Shown here in pieces: positions 55,144-63,681 of a stretch of 64,000 nt of DNA; position 1 is the first letter of the stretch; each line of letters begins with the position of its first letter. The stretch covers positions 1 through 64,000 of the forward strand of contig CAWAYV010000035.1 in assembly GCA_963786295.1 (NCBI GenBank). Direction: 5' to 3'. The DNA is from JACCZX01 sp963786295 (GTDB lineage Bacteria > Pseudomonadota > Gammaproteobacteria > Burkholderiales > Burkholderiaceae_F). A program made the translations under genes and the position numbers. The notes beneath the pieces were generated by a model. The model made no database searches, had not been told where the DNA came from, and was given only the letters and a program-made list of their open reading frames with translations.

Positions 55144-56915
55144 TCAAAAAGCCGGCGGCCGCATGGAGTCGAGCCAATGTAGCAGTTCGGGTGCCCGTGA
55201 TTTCACGCTTGCTTACTGCCGCGGCGTGCGCGCTGCTGTTGGGCGCACCGGCAGCATCCGCGCAAAACGTGCCGGTGCGAATCATCGCGATCAACGATTT
55301 TCACGGGCATCTGGAGCCGGCGGATAACACGATCGCAGTGCGCGATCCTGCGAACCCTGCAACCACGGTGCCGTTGCGAAGCGGTGGCGCAGCGTTCTTG
55401 GCGACGCGAATCAATCAGCTCAAGGCCGAGCAGCCGCGGCACGTTGTCGTGTCTGCCGGCGATCTGGTCGGTGCCTCGCCGCTTACGTCCGGCCTGTTTC
55501 ACGACGAGCCGACGATCGAAGTGATGAACGCGATCGGCCTCGACATCAGCGCGCTCGGAAATCACGAATTCGATCGCGGAGTGGCGCACCTGCTGCGGTT
55601 GGCCAACGGCGGTTGCCAAGCTCAGCCGACTGCAAATCGGCAGACGTGTGCTGGCATCAATGGCAAGTTTTCCGGCGCACGCTTTTCGTTCCTGGCCGCC
55701 AACGTGCTTTATCGCGAGAACGAACAGCCGATCGTGCCGCCGACCTGGATCAAGAGCATCGATGGCGTGCGCATCGGATTCATCGGCGCGGTCACACGGG
55801 CGACTCCGGGCATCGTCGTGCCAGGCGGCGTTGCGGGCGTGCGCTTCGTCGCGGAAGCCAAGGCGCTTAACCAGTATGCAAAGGACTTGCAGGCGCAGGG
55901 AGTGCAGGCGATCGTCGCCGTCGTGCACGAAGGTGGCGATGCGGAAGGCGGTTACGACGCTTGCCACAATCCGCGCGGCGCGATCTTCGATATCGCACGC
56001 GAACTCGATGCTGCGATTGACATCGTGCTCTCCGCGCACACGCATCGAGGCTACAACTGCATCGTCGATGGCAGAGTCATCGTCCAGGCGGCGTCCTACG
56101 GGCGACTGGTGTCGGTGGTCGACATCGAAATCGACCGCGCGAGCGGCAAGATCGTGCGCGAACGCACGCATGCACGCAACGTTCCGGTACCGAATGGCGT
56201 GCGCACCCCATATCGGTTGCGCGCTGCGTACCCACCGCTCGCGCCAGATCCGAAAGTCGAAGCCATCGTCGAACATTATCGAAAGCTCGCTGCACCGCTG
56301 GCGCAGCGGCCCGTGGGCCGCATCGCAGCTGACTTCGATCGGCGCGCATCAGCCGGCGGCGATAGCGCGCTGGGCCGCTTGATCGCCGATGCGCAGCTTG
56401 CCGTCACACGCTCTCAAGGCGCACAGCTCGCATTTACCAATCCGGGTGGCCTGCGTGCCGACCTGCGAGCGTCTGGGGACGACAGCGTCGTGACCTACGC
56501 GGATGCGTTCGCGTCGCAGCCGTTCGGCAATACGCTCGTGACTCTCACGCTGACCGGCGCTCAGTTGAAACAGTTGCTCGAGCAGCAATGGAGCGCGGCC
56601 AAGCCCGAGCGTGCGCGCTTCCTGCAACCTTCGAGCAGCTTCTCATACGCGTGGCGGGCGAACGGGTTGCCTGGTGAGCGGATCGTTGCGGATTCGATGC
56701 GCCTCGATGGCCGTGCGATCGACTTCGATCAAACCTATCGCGTGACTGCCAACAACTTTCTCGCTGATGGGGGCGATGGGTTTCGAGCACTGCGCGAAGG
56801 CACCGATCGAGTCGGCGGCCCGGTCGACGTCGATGCGCTGATCGAGTATCTACGCGAAGCGTCGGCGATCCGGCCGCTGGTACCCGATCGGGCGCCGCGC
56901 ATCCGTCGTCGATAG
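55134..56915 (+). CDS. periplasmic 5'-nucleotidase / metallophosphatase (UshA-like)
   Basis: 593 residues from ATG 55134, with AGAAGGCGA upstream. A signal peptide (hydrophobic core LLTAAACALLLG, cleavage near ASAQN) follows a long basic N-region. The metallophosphatase domain has IAINDFHGHLEP, SAGDLVGASP, GNHEFDRG and SAHTHRGYNC; the C-terminal 5'-nucleotidase domain has FTNPGGLRADL and PFGNTLVTLTLTGAQL. It likely dephosphorylates nucleotides in the periplasm for salvage. Confidence 0.92.
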   Translation: MDSFKKPAAAWSRANVAVRVPVISRLLTAAACALLLGAPAASAQNVPVRIIAINDFHGHLEPADNTIAVRDPANPATTVPLRSGGAAFLATRINQLKAEQPRHVVVSAGDLVGASPLTSGLFHDEPTIEVMNAIGLDISALGNHEFDRGVAHLLRLANGGCQAQPTANRQTCAGINGKFSGARFSFLAANVLYRENEQPIVPPTWIKSIDGVRIGFIGAVTRATPGIVVPGGVAGVRFVAEAKALNQYAKDLQAQGVQAIVAVVHEGGDAEGGYDACHNPRGAIFDIARELDAAIDIVLSAHTHRGYNCIVDGRVIVQAASYGRLVSVVDIEIDRASGKIVRERTHARNVPVPNGVRTPYRLRAAYPPLAPDPKVEAIVEHYRKLAAPLAQRPVGRIAADFDRRASAGGDSALGRLIADAQLAVTRSQGAQLAFTNPGGLRADLRASGDDSVVTYADAFASQPFGNTLVTLTLTGAQLKQLLEQQWSAAKPERARFLQPSSSFSYAWRANGLPGERIVADSMRLDGRAIDFDQTYRVTANNFLADGGDGFRALREGTDRVGGPVDVDALIEYLREASAIRPLVPDRAPRIRRR

Positions 56916-56975
56916 CGCAAGAAAGCGCACCGTGCTGGTGCGATAATCGCGCCTTCCCGCCTGCAAGGTTCATTC

Positions 56976-58166
56976 ATGCGCCGCACTCGAGTTAGCTCGC
57001 GCAGCCGACAATCCGTCGACGCACAAGGTCTCGTCAAATTGGCTCGCCGTCTGTCCGAGTCGGGCAGCCGGCTCGAAGAACAGCTCTGGCAGCGCCGCCT
57101 GATCGAACTGATCAATGACCGGCTGGGTCGCCGCAACGATGACGCCGTCGAGGCCGCACTGGAAGATCTGGCGCGTTCAAGTCAACCCGCTTACGACGAT
57201 CTTGCTGACCTGGCCGAAAGCTGCGCCGAAAGCACCGTCATCGATATCGACGGTCAGCCGCACGACACACTGCTGGTCGTACTGCCGTTGCTCGCATGGT
57301 CGCGCTATCGGCTGCCGACGACGACGTTGACCGCCGCGGTATGCGACAGCTTGCGCGCGCATTTGAGCGGGCATCTGCTCGCGCGCGACGCACGCATGGC
57401 GCTCGCTGATTACTTGTTTTCGATCGATCAATTGCCTGAAGCCTTCGCCGACGTGCGGCGCCAGATCGAGCAACTCGGCGATGCCGTCGCCGAAGGCATT
57501 ACGCTGCACATCGATGCAAAGAAACTACGCGAACCGGTCGCGATGCTCGCCGACACGCGCTACGTTTTGATCGCCGTGGCGGCACCGCAGGGTGCGCCGC
57601 TGTATCACTGGCAGGAATCAGGCGTCGATCCGGACTCGAAGACCGGTGCGCTCTCGGCTTTCAGTGAGCAAGTCGCCAGCGTCTTGCAACCCGTAATGAC
57701 CGGTTGCAGATTCCGTGTGTTGTCGCCGAACGCGTTTCACGCCGCGCTGCGCTTTGCAGACCGCGAGTTGCGCGAGTTTTCGCTCGAGGCCGCGGTCTCG
57801 TATTTGAAGCTTGCCTACGACTTTGCGCCGAACGCACTCACCGCGGCGTTCGGCGTGTTCGAAGACCCGAGCGGAAATTCGGGAGGCGAAGTGCGCGTCG
57901 GGCTCGCCAAGACAGCAAGCGACGACGACGTGATCGAAGGCGTCGTATGGCCGCTGCTCGGCGACGATGAAGAACAAACGATGGAAGACGTCGACAAGGC
58001 GCTGAAGGCGCTCAATCTAAATAAGGCGGTTGCTCATGCACACCGCTTTCCGCTCGAATTTTGTGATGACTGCGGCGCGCCGATGTTCCCTAATGCGGCA
58101 GGCCACGTCGTGCATGCAGAGCCGCCGGAAGAGGCTGAAGATCGGCCGGCGGCGCCGCTGCACTAA
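56976..58166 (+). CDS. DUF2863 family protein
   Basis: 396 residues. The family is largely restricted to Burkholderiales. Features include LVKLARRLSESGSRLEEQLWQ near 20, PLLAWSRYRLP near 105, acidic GDDEEQTMEDV near 330 and a C-terminal FCDDCGAPMFPN Cys motif. Soluble; function unknown. Supports the Burkholderiales assignment. Confidence 0.88.
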   Translation: MRRTRVSSRSRQSVDAQGLVKLARRLSESGSRLEEQLWQRRLIELINDRLGRRNDDAVEAALEDLARSSQPAYDDLADLAESCAESTVIDIDGQPHDTLLVVLPLLAWSRYRLPTTTLTAAVCDSLRAHLSGHLLARDARMALADYLFSIDQLPEAFADVRRQIEQLGDAVAEGITLHIDAKKLREPVAMLADTRYVLIAVAAPQGAPLYHWQESGVDPDSKTGALSAFSEQVASVLQPVMTGCRFRVLSPNAFHAALRFADRELREFSLEAAVSYLKLAYDFAPNALTAAFGVFEDPSGNSGGEVRVGLAKTASDDDVIEGVVWPLLGDDEEQTMEDVDKALKALNLNKAVAHAHRFPLEFCDDCGAPMFPNAAGHVVHAEPPEEAEDRPAAPLH

Positions 58167-58190
58167 GGCATCGTCACTCGCGGACAAGCA

Positions 58191-58964
58191 TCAATTCAAC
58201 CAGCGGCTCACGATGCGCTGGTACTCGCCGCTCGCCTTTGACAGGTGCAGCCACTGATCGACGTACTCTTTCGTCACCACGTCGCCGCGCGGCAGGATGT
58301 AGGCCATCTCGCCGTATTGCAGCGGCTTGTCCGGATTGACCGCGCATAGACCCGGCTTCTGCTTTTGCTGCACGATGGCCTCGGCGGATTCCGTTACGAA
58401 AACGTCGGCGTTGCCTTTCAGCACTTCATCGAAGATGCCGAGATTGTCCGGGTGGATCGTGAGCTTGGCGGTCTTGAAGTTGGCGCTCGCGAAGCGCTCG
58501 TTGCTGCCGCCTGGATTGGCAATGACCTTGACATCGGCCTTGTCGATATCGGCGACGGTCTGAAAGCGCTTCACGTCGGCACAGCGCACCAGCGGCGTCT
58601 TGCCGTTGACCATATAGGCATTGCTGAATCCGACGCGCTTCTGCCGATCGAGCGTCACCGAGATTCCACCCACTGCGATATCGCACTTGTTGGCCGTGAA
58701 GTCCGCAATCAGGTTTGCCCACGTCGTCTTCACGTATTCCACTTTGACGCCGAGGCTGGCGGCGAGCGACTGCATCAGATCGACGTCGATGCCTTCGTAC
58801 GTGCCGTCGGGCTTGGCGAAGCTGAAAGGCTTGTAGTCGCCGGGCGTGCAGGCGCGCAGCACACCGGATTTGATGACTTCGTCGACACTGCCGGCGTGCG
58901 CAGAAGGTGCGATGGCGGACGCGGTGACTAGGAGCGCCAGTGCGGCGGTTTTGATAGGTGACAT
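58191..58964 (-). CDS. periplasmic solute-binding fold protein, PheC (cyclohexadienyl dehydratase)-like
   Basis: 257 residues with a signal peptide (about 1-24, ending SAHAG). The type II binding-protein fold matches both amino-acid ABC receptors and the periplasmic enzyme PheC. It is closest in layout to PheC: GDYKPFSF, CDIAVGGISVTLDRQ, NPGGSNERFA, HPDNLGIF, LCAVNPDKPL, YVDQWLHL. No permease or ATPase gene is adjacent, which fits an enzyme. Prephenate/arogenate dehydration is therefore a fair guess but not proven. Confidence 0.75.
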   Translation of the reverse strand: MSPIKTAALALLVTASAIAPSAHAGSVDEVIKSGVLRACTPGDYKPFSFAKPDGTYEGIDVDLMQSLAASLGVKVEYVKTTWANLIADFTANKCDIAVGGISVTLDRQKRVGFSNAYMVNGKTPLVRCADVKRFQTVADIDKADVKVIANPGGSNERFASANFKTAKLTIHPDNLGIFDEVLKGNADVFVTESAEAIVQQKQKPGLCAVNPDKPLQYGEMAYILPRGDVVTKEYVDQWLHLSKASGEYQRIVSRWLN

Positions 58965-58992
58965 CGGTCGATCTCCTCGTGGATATTTATTG

Positions 58993-59982
58993 CTACTCGG
59001 CTTTGATGTTGGCGTCTTTAATGATCTTGGCCCACTTTACCAACTCATCCTTCTGAAACGCAGCGAACTGCCCTGGCGTCGTCGGAATGAAGCGTGCGCC
59101 TTCAGCTTCAAGGCGCTTTTGCACATCGGGCGAGCGCATGATCTTCTGCACCTCTGCATTGAGCTTCGCAACGATATCGGGTGGTGTACCCGCTGGCGCA
59201 AACAATCCGATCCAGTTGCTGACTTCGAAGCCCGGCAACCCAGACTCCGCAACCGTCGGCACATCCGGCAACGCGACGGTACGCGCAAGGCCGATCGACG
59301 CAATCGCGCGCAACTTTCCGGCCTTTACGTGCGGCAGCACGGTCGGCATCGTCGCAAACGACATTTGCGTCTGGCCGCCCAACAAATCGGTGATCGCGGG
59401 CGAATTGCCCTTGTACGGCACGTGAACGATGTCGACCTTGGCGGTCGACTTGAACAACTCTCCTGCCAGATGACTGGTGGTTCCGAGTCCGCCGGACGCG
59501 TAACTGAGCTTGCCGGGCTGCGCACGCGCCATCTCGAGAATCTCGCGCACCGAATTCGCATTGACCGATGGATTGACCACCAGCAAGCCTTCAGCATCCA
59601 GCACGTGTGCAATCGGCACAAAGTCCTTGATCGGATCGAACGGAATGTTTTTGAAAAGACTGACGTTGACCGCATGCGAGCCAATGTTGCCCATCACCAG
59701 CGTGTAGCCGTCGGGCGCGGATTTAGCGACAAGCTCGGCGCCGATATTGCCGCCCGCGCCGGTCTTGTTCTCGACTACGACCGGCTGACCCCAGACTTCA
59801 GTCAGCTTGATGCCGATCGTTCGGCTGAACGTGTCTGCGATTCCGCCCACGGGAAAGGGCACGACGATGCGAATCGGTCTGTTCGGATAGCTTGCTGCTT
59901 GTGCCAGCGCCGATGCAGAAGTCGTCACGCCGACCAAAACCGCCAGTGCAGCGAGCAATGCACGTCGGTTAGGACTCTTCAT
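58993..59982 (-). CDS. Bug-family tripartite tricarboxylate transporter substrate-binding protein
   Basis: 329 residues with a signal peptide (about 1-28). Bug hallmarks: YPNRPIRIVVPFPVGGIADTFSR near 35, GQPVVVENKTGAGGNIGAELVAKSAPDGYTLVMGN near 70, and FVPIAHV. These receptors are numerous in Burkholderiales and often work without adjacent TctAB. Its start overlaps the RraA stop by 4 bases, so its ligand may be related to an RraA-type aldolase substrate. Confidence 0.93.
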   Translation of the reverse strand: MKSPNRRALLAALAVLVGVTTSASALAQAASYPNRPIRIVVPFPVGGIADTFSRTIGIKLTEVWGQPVVVENKTGAGGNIGAELVAKSAPDGYTLVMGNIGSHAVNVSLFKNIPFDPIKDFVPIAHVLDAEGLLVVNPSVNANSVREILEMARAQPGKLSYASGGLGTTSHLAGELFKSTAKVDIVHVPYKGNSPAITDLLGGQTQMSFATMPTVLPHVKAGKLRAIASIGLARTVALPDVPTVAESGLPGFEVSNWIGLFAPAGTPPDIVAKLNAEVQKIMRSPDVQKRLEAEGARFIPTTPGQFAAFQKDELVKWAKIIKDANIKAE

Positions 59983-60671
59983 GTCGTCTCCTTGATGGCA
60001 GATTGCGCTTTCAGCATGTCGTCGTAATTGACCTTCTGATGAGCCTCGACCGGATCCGCGCCCGCTCTAATTTCGGCAATCACTCGGTCTTCGGTCGCCT
60101 TGACCTTTTTCGCGAACTCGATGACTTCACCGATGCGCTCCCTCGGTATCACGACGGTGCCGTTGTCGTCCGCCAGAATGAAGTCACCCGGCCGCACAGG
60201 AATGCCGCCAAGTTTCACTTCAATCCCATAGCCCGCGCACGATGAGCGTCCGCGCACCGATTGCTGTGCGATACCCCTGCCGTACACCGGCATGCCATAC
60301 CCCTTGTACTCGTCGACGTCGCGCACGACGCCGTCGGTGACGCAGCCCACTAATCCATGGTGCTTCGACGTCGCACCCGCGACCCCGCCGTAGGCGTTGA
60401 CTTTCGGATTCTCAGAGGCGTCGATCACAAGCACCGAGCCGGCACCGCCTTTCACGATCGCGCGTAACGTTCCCAGTACGGTCGACTCTTGCGCTTTGCC
60501 GTTCGGCACCAACTTTAGAGTGGCAGCGGGCCCCGCAATCTTCGGACAGGTATAAATAGGCAGAATGCCCTGAGGCGCGCCTTCAATTCCCAGACGATCG
60601 AGCGCATCCGAAACATTCGGTGTTGAAACGCTGAGGAGCTGGCTGATAAGGCGTGCATCGATCGATGCCAT
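59979..60671 (-). CDS. RraA family protein / 4-hydroxy-4-methyl-2-oxoglutarate aldolase-like
   Basis: 230 residues from ATG 60671, with AAGGAG 8 bases upstream. Family blocks: TPNVSDALDRLG near 17, GPAATLKL, ASENPKVNAYGGV, GLVGCVTDGVVRDVDEY near 120, and GDFILADDNGTVVIP near 170. Relatives either inhibit RNase E or cleave 4-hydroxy-4-methyl-2-oxoglutarate in gallate breakdown; the context with a Bug receptor favours the aldolase side. The other gallate genes are absent here. Confidence 0.87.
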   Translation of the reverse strand: MASIDARLISQLLSVSTPNVSDALDRLGIEGAPQGILPIYTCPKIAGPAATLKLVPNGKAQESTVLGTLRAIVKGGAGSVLVIDASENPKVNAYGGVAGATSKHHGLVGCVTDGVVRDVDEYKGYGMPVYGRGIAQQSVRGRSSCAGYGIEVKLGGIPVRPGDFILADDNGTVVIPRERIGEVIEFAKKVKATEDRVIAEIRAGADPVEAHQKVNYDDMLKAQSAIKETT

Positions 60672-60779
60672 GGCGGAATCTCCTTGAGTTATAGGAACAT
60701 CGTAAATGGCGACGTTCGGCTGCGCCAAGCGATCCGCTTTTCAGCCTGGCGGGCATTAAATTACTCTTGGAGAACTGGC

Positions 60780-61826
60780 ATGGAAACGAACGCGGTCATT
60801 CAGCAGCGCAGCCTCGGCTTCCCGTGGGATACGACCGATCCTTTTCTATTGTGCGTTCATCACGATGACGCCTATCCGCGCGGCAACGCGCAGCTCGGAC
60901 CGAACGCTTCGCTCGCGGGACGCGATATCGGACAGGATTTCGCAGGCAAGGACGGCTGGCGCATGTACCACGGCCGGACCGTTCCCGGATTTCCTTCGCA
61001 CCCTCACCGCGGGTTTGAAACCGTGACGATCGTTCGCAAAGGTTTGATCGATCATGCCGACTCACTCGGCGCTGCCGCGCGCTTTGGTAACGGCGACGTG
61101 CAGTGGCTCACAGCCGGGCGCGGTGTCGTGCACTCCGAAATGTTTCCGTTGCTGCGTGCAGATCAACCAAACCCGCTGGAGCTGTTTCAGATCTGGTTGA
61201 ACCTGCCTGCTGCAGGCAAGATGGCGGCGCCGCACTTCACGATGTTCTGGTCGGAAGATATTCCGCGCCACGGGTCGACGGACGCGCACGGCCGCGTTAC
61301 CGAAGTCACCTGCATCGCGGGCCAGCTGCCGGATGCGCGTCACGGCGCGCTGTTGCCGCCACCGCCGCATTCATGGGCTGCGGATCCCACGGCGGACGTA
61401 GCGATTTGGACGATAAAGATGGCACCGAATGCGCGCTGGCTGCTGCCCGCGGCGGCGAACGCGGCCTCGCGTAGAAATCTCTATTTCTTCAAGGGAGCGC
61501 ACGTGACGGTGGGCGGGCAAGTCATCAGCGAGCACGCGGCTTTGGAGCTTCGCGCAACGCAGGCCGTCGAGCTGGTGAACGGCAATGAAACCGCAGAGTT
61601 TCTGCTGCTGCAGGGACGGCCAATCAACGAGCCGGTTGTGCAGTACGGACCGTTCGTGATGAACAGCCAGCAGGAGATCGAACAGGCGTTCGCGGATTAC
61701 AGTCGCACGCGTTTCGGCGGCTGGCCGTGGCCGGACCCAGCGCCCGTGCACGGACGCGAGCGCGGGCGGTTTGCGACTTACGCCGATGGACAGACGCAGA
61801 CGAAAACCGCGGTATTCGCTGAATAG
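60780..61826 (+). CDS. pirin family protein
   Basis: 348 residues from ATG 60780 with GGAG 8 bases upstream. Pirin cupin features: FPSHPHRGFETVTIV near residue 80 with metal His, GDVQWLTAGRGVVHSEMFP near 110 and FQIWLNLPA, then a second cupin half with YFFKGAHVTVGG. Some pirins are quercetinases, others redox sensors. It is 11 bases upstream of the carbonic anhydrase gene. Confidence 0.9.
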   Translation: METNAVIQQRSLGFPWDTTDPFLLCVHHDDAYPRGNAQLGPNASLAGRDIGQDFAGKDGWRMYHGRTVPGFPSHPHRGFETVTIVRKGLIDHADSLGAAARFGNGDVQWLTAGRGVVHSEMFPLLRADQPNPLELFQIWLNLPAAGKMAAPHFTMFWSEDIPRHGSTDAHGRVTEVTCIAGQLPDARHGALLPPPPHSWAADPTADVAIWTIKMAPNARWLLPAAANAASRRNLYFFKGAHVTVGGQVISEHAALELRATQAVELVNGNETAEFLLLQGRPINEPVVQYGPFVMNSQQEIEQAFADYSRTRFGGWPWPDPAPVHGRERGRFATYADGQTQTKTAVFAE

Positions 61827-61837
61827 TCGATTCCCGC

Positions 61838-62479
61838 ATGCGCTCGCTCTCCCACCTAATCGAGAACAACCGCGCGTGGTCCGAGCGCCTTCGCCGAAGT
61901 GATCCGGAATTCTTTGCGCGGCTTTCGAAGCAACAGCGGCCGCGCTACTTATGGATTGGGTGCGCTGACAGCCGCGTACCGGCCAACGACATCGTCGGGT
62001 TGCTCCCGGGCGAACTGTTCGTACATCGCAACATCGCCAACGTCGTGGTGCACACCGATCTGAATTGTCTTTCTGTGTTGCAGTTCGCGGTAGATGTGCT
62101 CAACATCGAACACATCATCGTGTGCGGTCACTATGGATGCAGCGGCGTCTCGGCAGCGCTGCAGAATCAGCGCGTCGGTCTCGCCGACAACTGGCTGCGG
62201 CACGTTCAAGACGTGCATTCGAAGCACGACGCGAGGGTCGCCGTCATGCCCGATACGCCGCACCGAGTCGATCGCTTGTGCGAGCTGAACGTGATCGAGC
62301 AAGTGGCCAACGTCTGTCAAACCACGATCGTGCAGGACGCGTGGGAACACGGAAAAGAGCTGGCCGTTCACGGCTGGGTTTATGGGCTCAAGGACGGCTT
62401 GGTGCGCGACCTCGGTAGCACCGTCACGAAGATGGGCGAGGCAGCGTCTGCCTACGACGCGGCGCTCGCTGCGCTGTAG
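61838..62479 (+). CDS. can: beta-class carbonic anhydrase
   Basis: 213 residues. Zinc ligands C42 and D44 in GCADSRVP, and His and Cys in VCGHYGCSGV near 98-101. FVHRNIANVV and the C-terminal KELAVHGWVYGLKDG block are typical. Interconverts CO2 and bicarbonate in the cytoplasm, needed for growth in air. Confidence 0.95.
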   Translation: MRSLSHLIENNRAWSERLRRSDPEFFARLSKQQRPRYLWIGCADSRVPANDIVGLLPGELFVHRNIANVVVHTDLNCLSVLQFAVDVLNIEHIIVCGHYGCSGVSAALQNQRVGLADNWLRHVQDVHSKHDARVAVMPDTPHRVDRLCELNVIEQVANVCQTTIVQDAWEHGKELAVHGWVYGLKDGLVRDLGSTVTKMGEAASAYDAALAAL

Positions 62480-62512
62480 CTTCCTCATTTAGCGCACAGC
62501 CGGAGCGTCGTC

Positions 62513-62788
62513 TTGCACTACATGATCGTCGAGCATTTCAAGAACCGGGATCCGGTGCCCGTGTATCAGCGCTTCCGCGACCGCGGACGCCTAGCGCCTG
62601 AAGGCCTGCGCTACGTGTCGAGCTGGATTGATGAAAAACTCGAACGCTGCTTTCAGTTGATGGAAACATCGGAGCCGAAACTTCTCGACGAATGGATTGC
62701 AAACTGGAGTGACATCGTTGAGTTCGAGGTGTACCCGGTCATTTCGTCGACAGAGGCCGCGGAGAGAGTTTCGCCGCGCCTGCGTTAA
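62513..62788 (+). CDS. DUF3303 family protein
   Basis: 91 residues. The start is TTG 62513 with GGAG 8 bases upstream; it gives MHYMIVEHF, matching the family start. RGRLAPEGLRYVSSWIDEKLERCFQLMET is the core, with a conserved Cys, and WSDIVEFEVYPV follows. Small alpha/beta-barrel-type protein of unknown function. 33 bases after carbonic anhydrase. Confidence 0.85.
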   Translation: MHYMIVEHFKNRDPVPVYQRFRDRGRLAPEGLRYVSSWIDEKLERCFQLMETSEPKLLDEWIANWSDIVEFEVYPVISSTEAAERVSPRLR

Positions 62789-62806
62789 TTGCTTGACTTT
62801 GACTAT

Positions 62807-62828
62807 TATTTCGATAATCATTGAAATA
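62807..62828 (+). promoter_or_regulatory. candidate ArsR operator overlapping the arsR start
   Basis: TATTTC-N10-GAAATA is a perfect inverted repeat whose inner bases are also largely symmetrical (9 of 11 per half). It spans the last base of the leader and reaches the first base of the arsR ATG at 62828. The TTGACT repeats just upstream (62793 and 62799) are possible -35 elements. This is the kind of ATTTC/GAAAT site bound by ArsR repressors; autoregulation is inferred. Confidence 0.6.
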
Positions 62829-63184
62829 TGAAAACGACAGAGGCCGTTTGCGCACTCGCCGCTCTTGCGCAGGAAACTCGCTTGGACGTATTCCGGCGCC
62901 TCGTTCAACAAGGCGCGAGCGGACTCGCAGCGGGCGAGATCGCCGAGCATTTAGGCGTCTCTCCCGCGACGCTTTCGTTTCATTTAAAGGAGCTTTCCCA
63001 CGCAAAACTGGTCACGGCGCGGCAGGACGGGCGATTCGTTTTCTATGCGGCGAATTTTGCGACGATGAACCGTCTGCTCGGCTTCTTGACCGATAACTGT
63101 TGCGCAGCAGACGGCGGGTCTTGCATGCCGATCACCTGCGCTCCTAGCAACGCCAGCAAATCCCGACGAAAGGAACATGCATGA
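62828..63184 (+). CDS. arsR: ArsR-family arsenical-responsive repressor
   Basis: 118 residues. Winged-helix with recognition helix around HLGVSPATLSFHLKELSHAKLV (residues 41-62). The As(III) sensor is C-terminal: C91, C92, C99 and C104, like the Acidithiobacillus-type ArsR (Cys95/96/102) and unlike the E. coli type with Cys in helix 4. The stop overlaps the arsI start as ATGA. It likely represses the operon until As(III) binds. Confidence 0.92.
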   Translation: MKTTEAVCALAALAQETRLDVFRRLVQQGASGLAAGEIAEHLGVSPATLSFHLKELSHAKLVTARQDGRFVFYAANFATMNRLLGFLTDNCCAADGGSCMPITCAPSNASKSRRKEHA

Positions 63185-63666
63185 AACGTTTCCATGTACA
63201 CGTTGCGGTCAAGGATCTTGAATCGAGCATCCGCTTTTATTCGGCGCTGTTCGGCGCGGAACCAACCGTCACGAAGACCGACTACGCGAAATGGATGGTC
63301 GACGATCCGCGCATCAACTTCGCGATCTCTGAGCGCGGGGCGCGCACCGGCGTGAATCATCTGGGGCTGCAGGTTGATTCCGACGAAGAGCTCGAACAAC
63401 TGCGCGTGCAGGCCCAGCATGCGGATCTAGTGGCGGCGGCAGAGAAGAACGTCAGCTGCTGTTACGCGCGCGGAAATAAATATTGGTATACCGATCCACA
63501 GGGTGTGGCGTGGGAGACTTATCACACGCTTGAACAGGTTGAATTTTTTCGGTCCGATGCCGACGAGCGCGAGCAATCGGACACTGCGGCGGCGTCCAGC
63601 TGTTGCGGTCCGTCGACTGCGACGTCAGCTCACTCCGAACGGCGGACCGATTCCGCGTGCTGCTGA
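63181..63666 (+). CDS. arsI: ArsI/CadI-family metalloenzyme (vicinal oxygen chelate fold)
   Basis: 161 residues. Metal ligands fit H5 (or H7), H60 and E112; the arsenic-binding pair is C93-C94 in SCCYARGNKYWYTDPQG. ArsI enzymes cleave the carbon-arsenic bond of trivalent organoarsenicals. A Cys-rich, Ser/Ala-rich tail (CC at 141 and 160) is extra. Placement between arsR and arsC supports arsenic rather than cadmium function. Confidence 0.88.
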   Translation: MKRFHVHVAVKDLESSIRFYSALFGAEPTVTKTDYAKWMVDDPRINFAISERGARTGVNHLGLQVDSDEELEQLRVQAQHADLVAAAEKNVSCCYARGNKYWYTDPQGVAWETYHTLEQVEFFRSDADEREQSDTAAASSCCGPSTATSAHSERRTDSACC

Positions 63667-63681
63667 CGATGCAGGTCGGTT

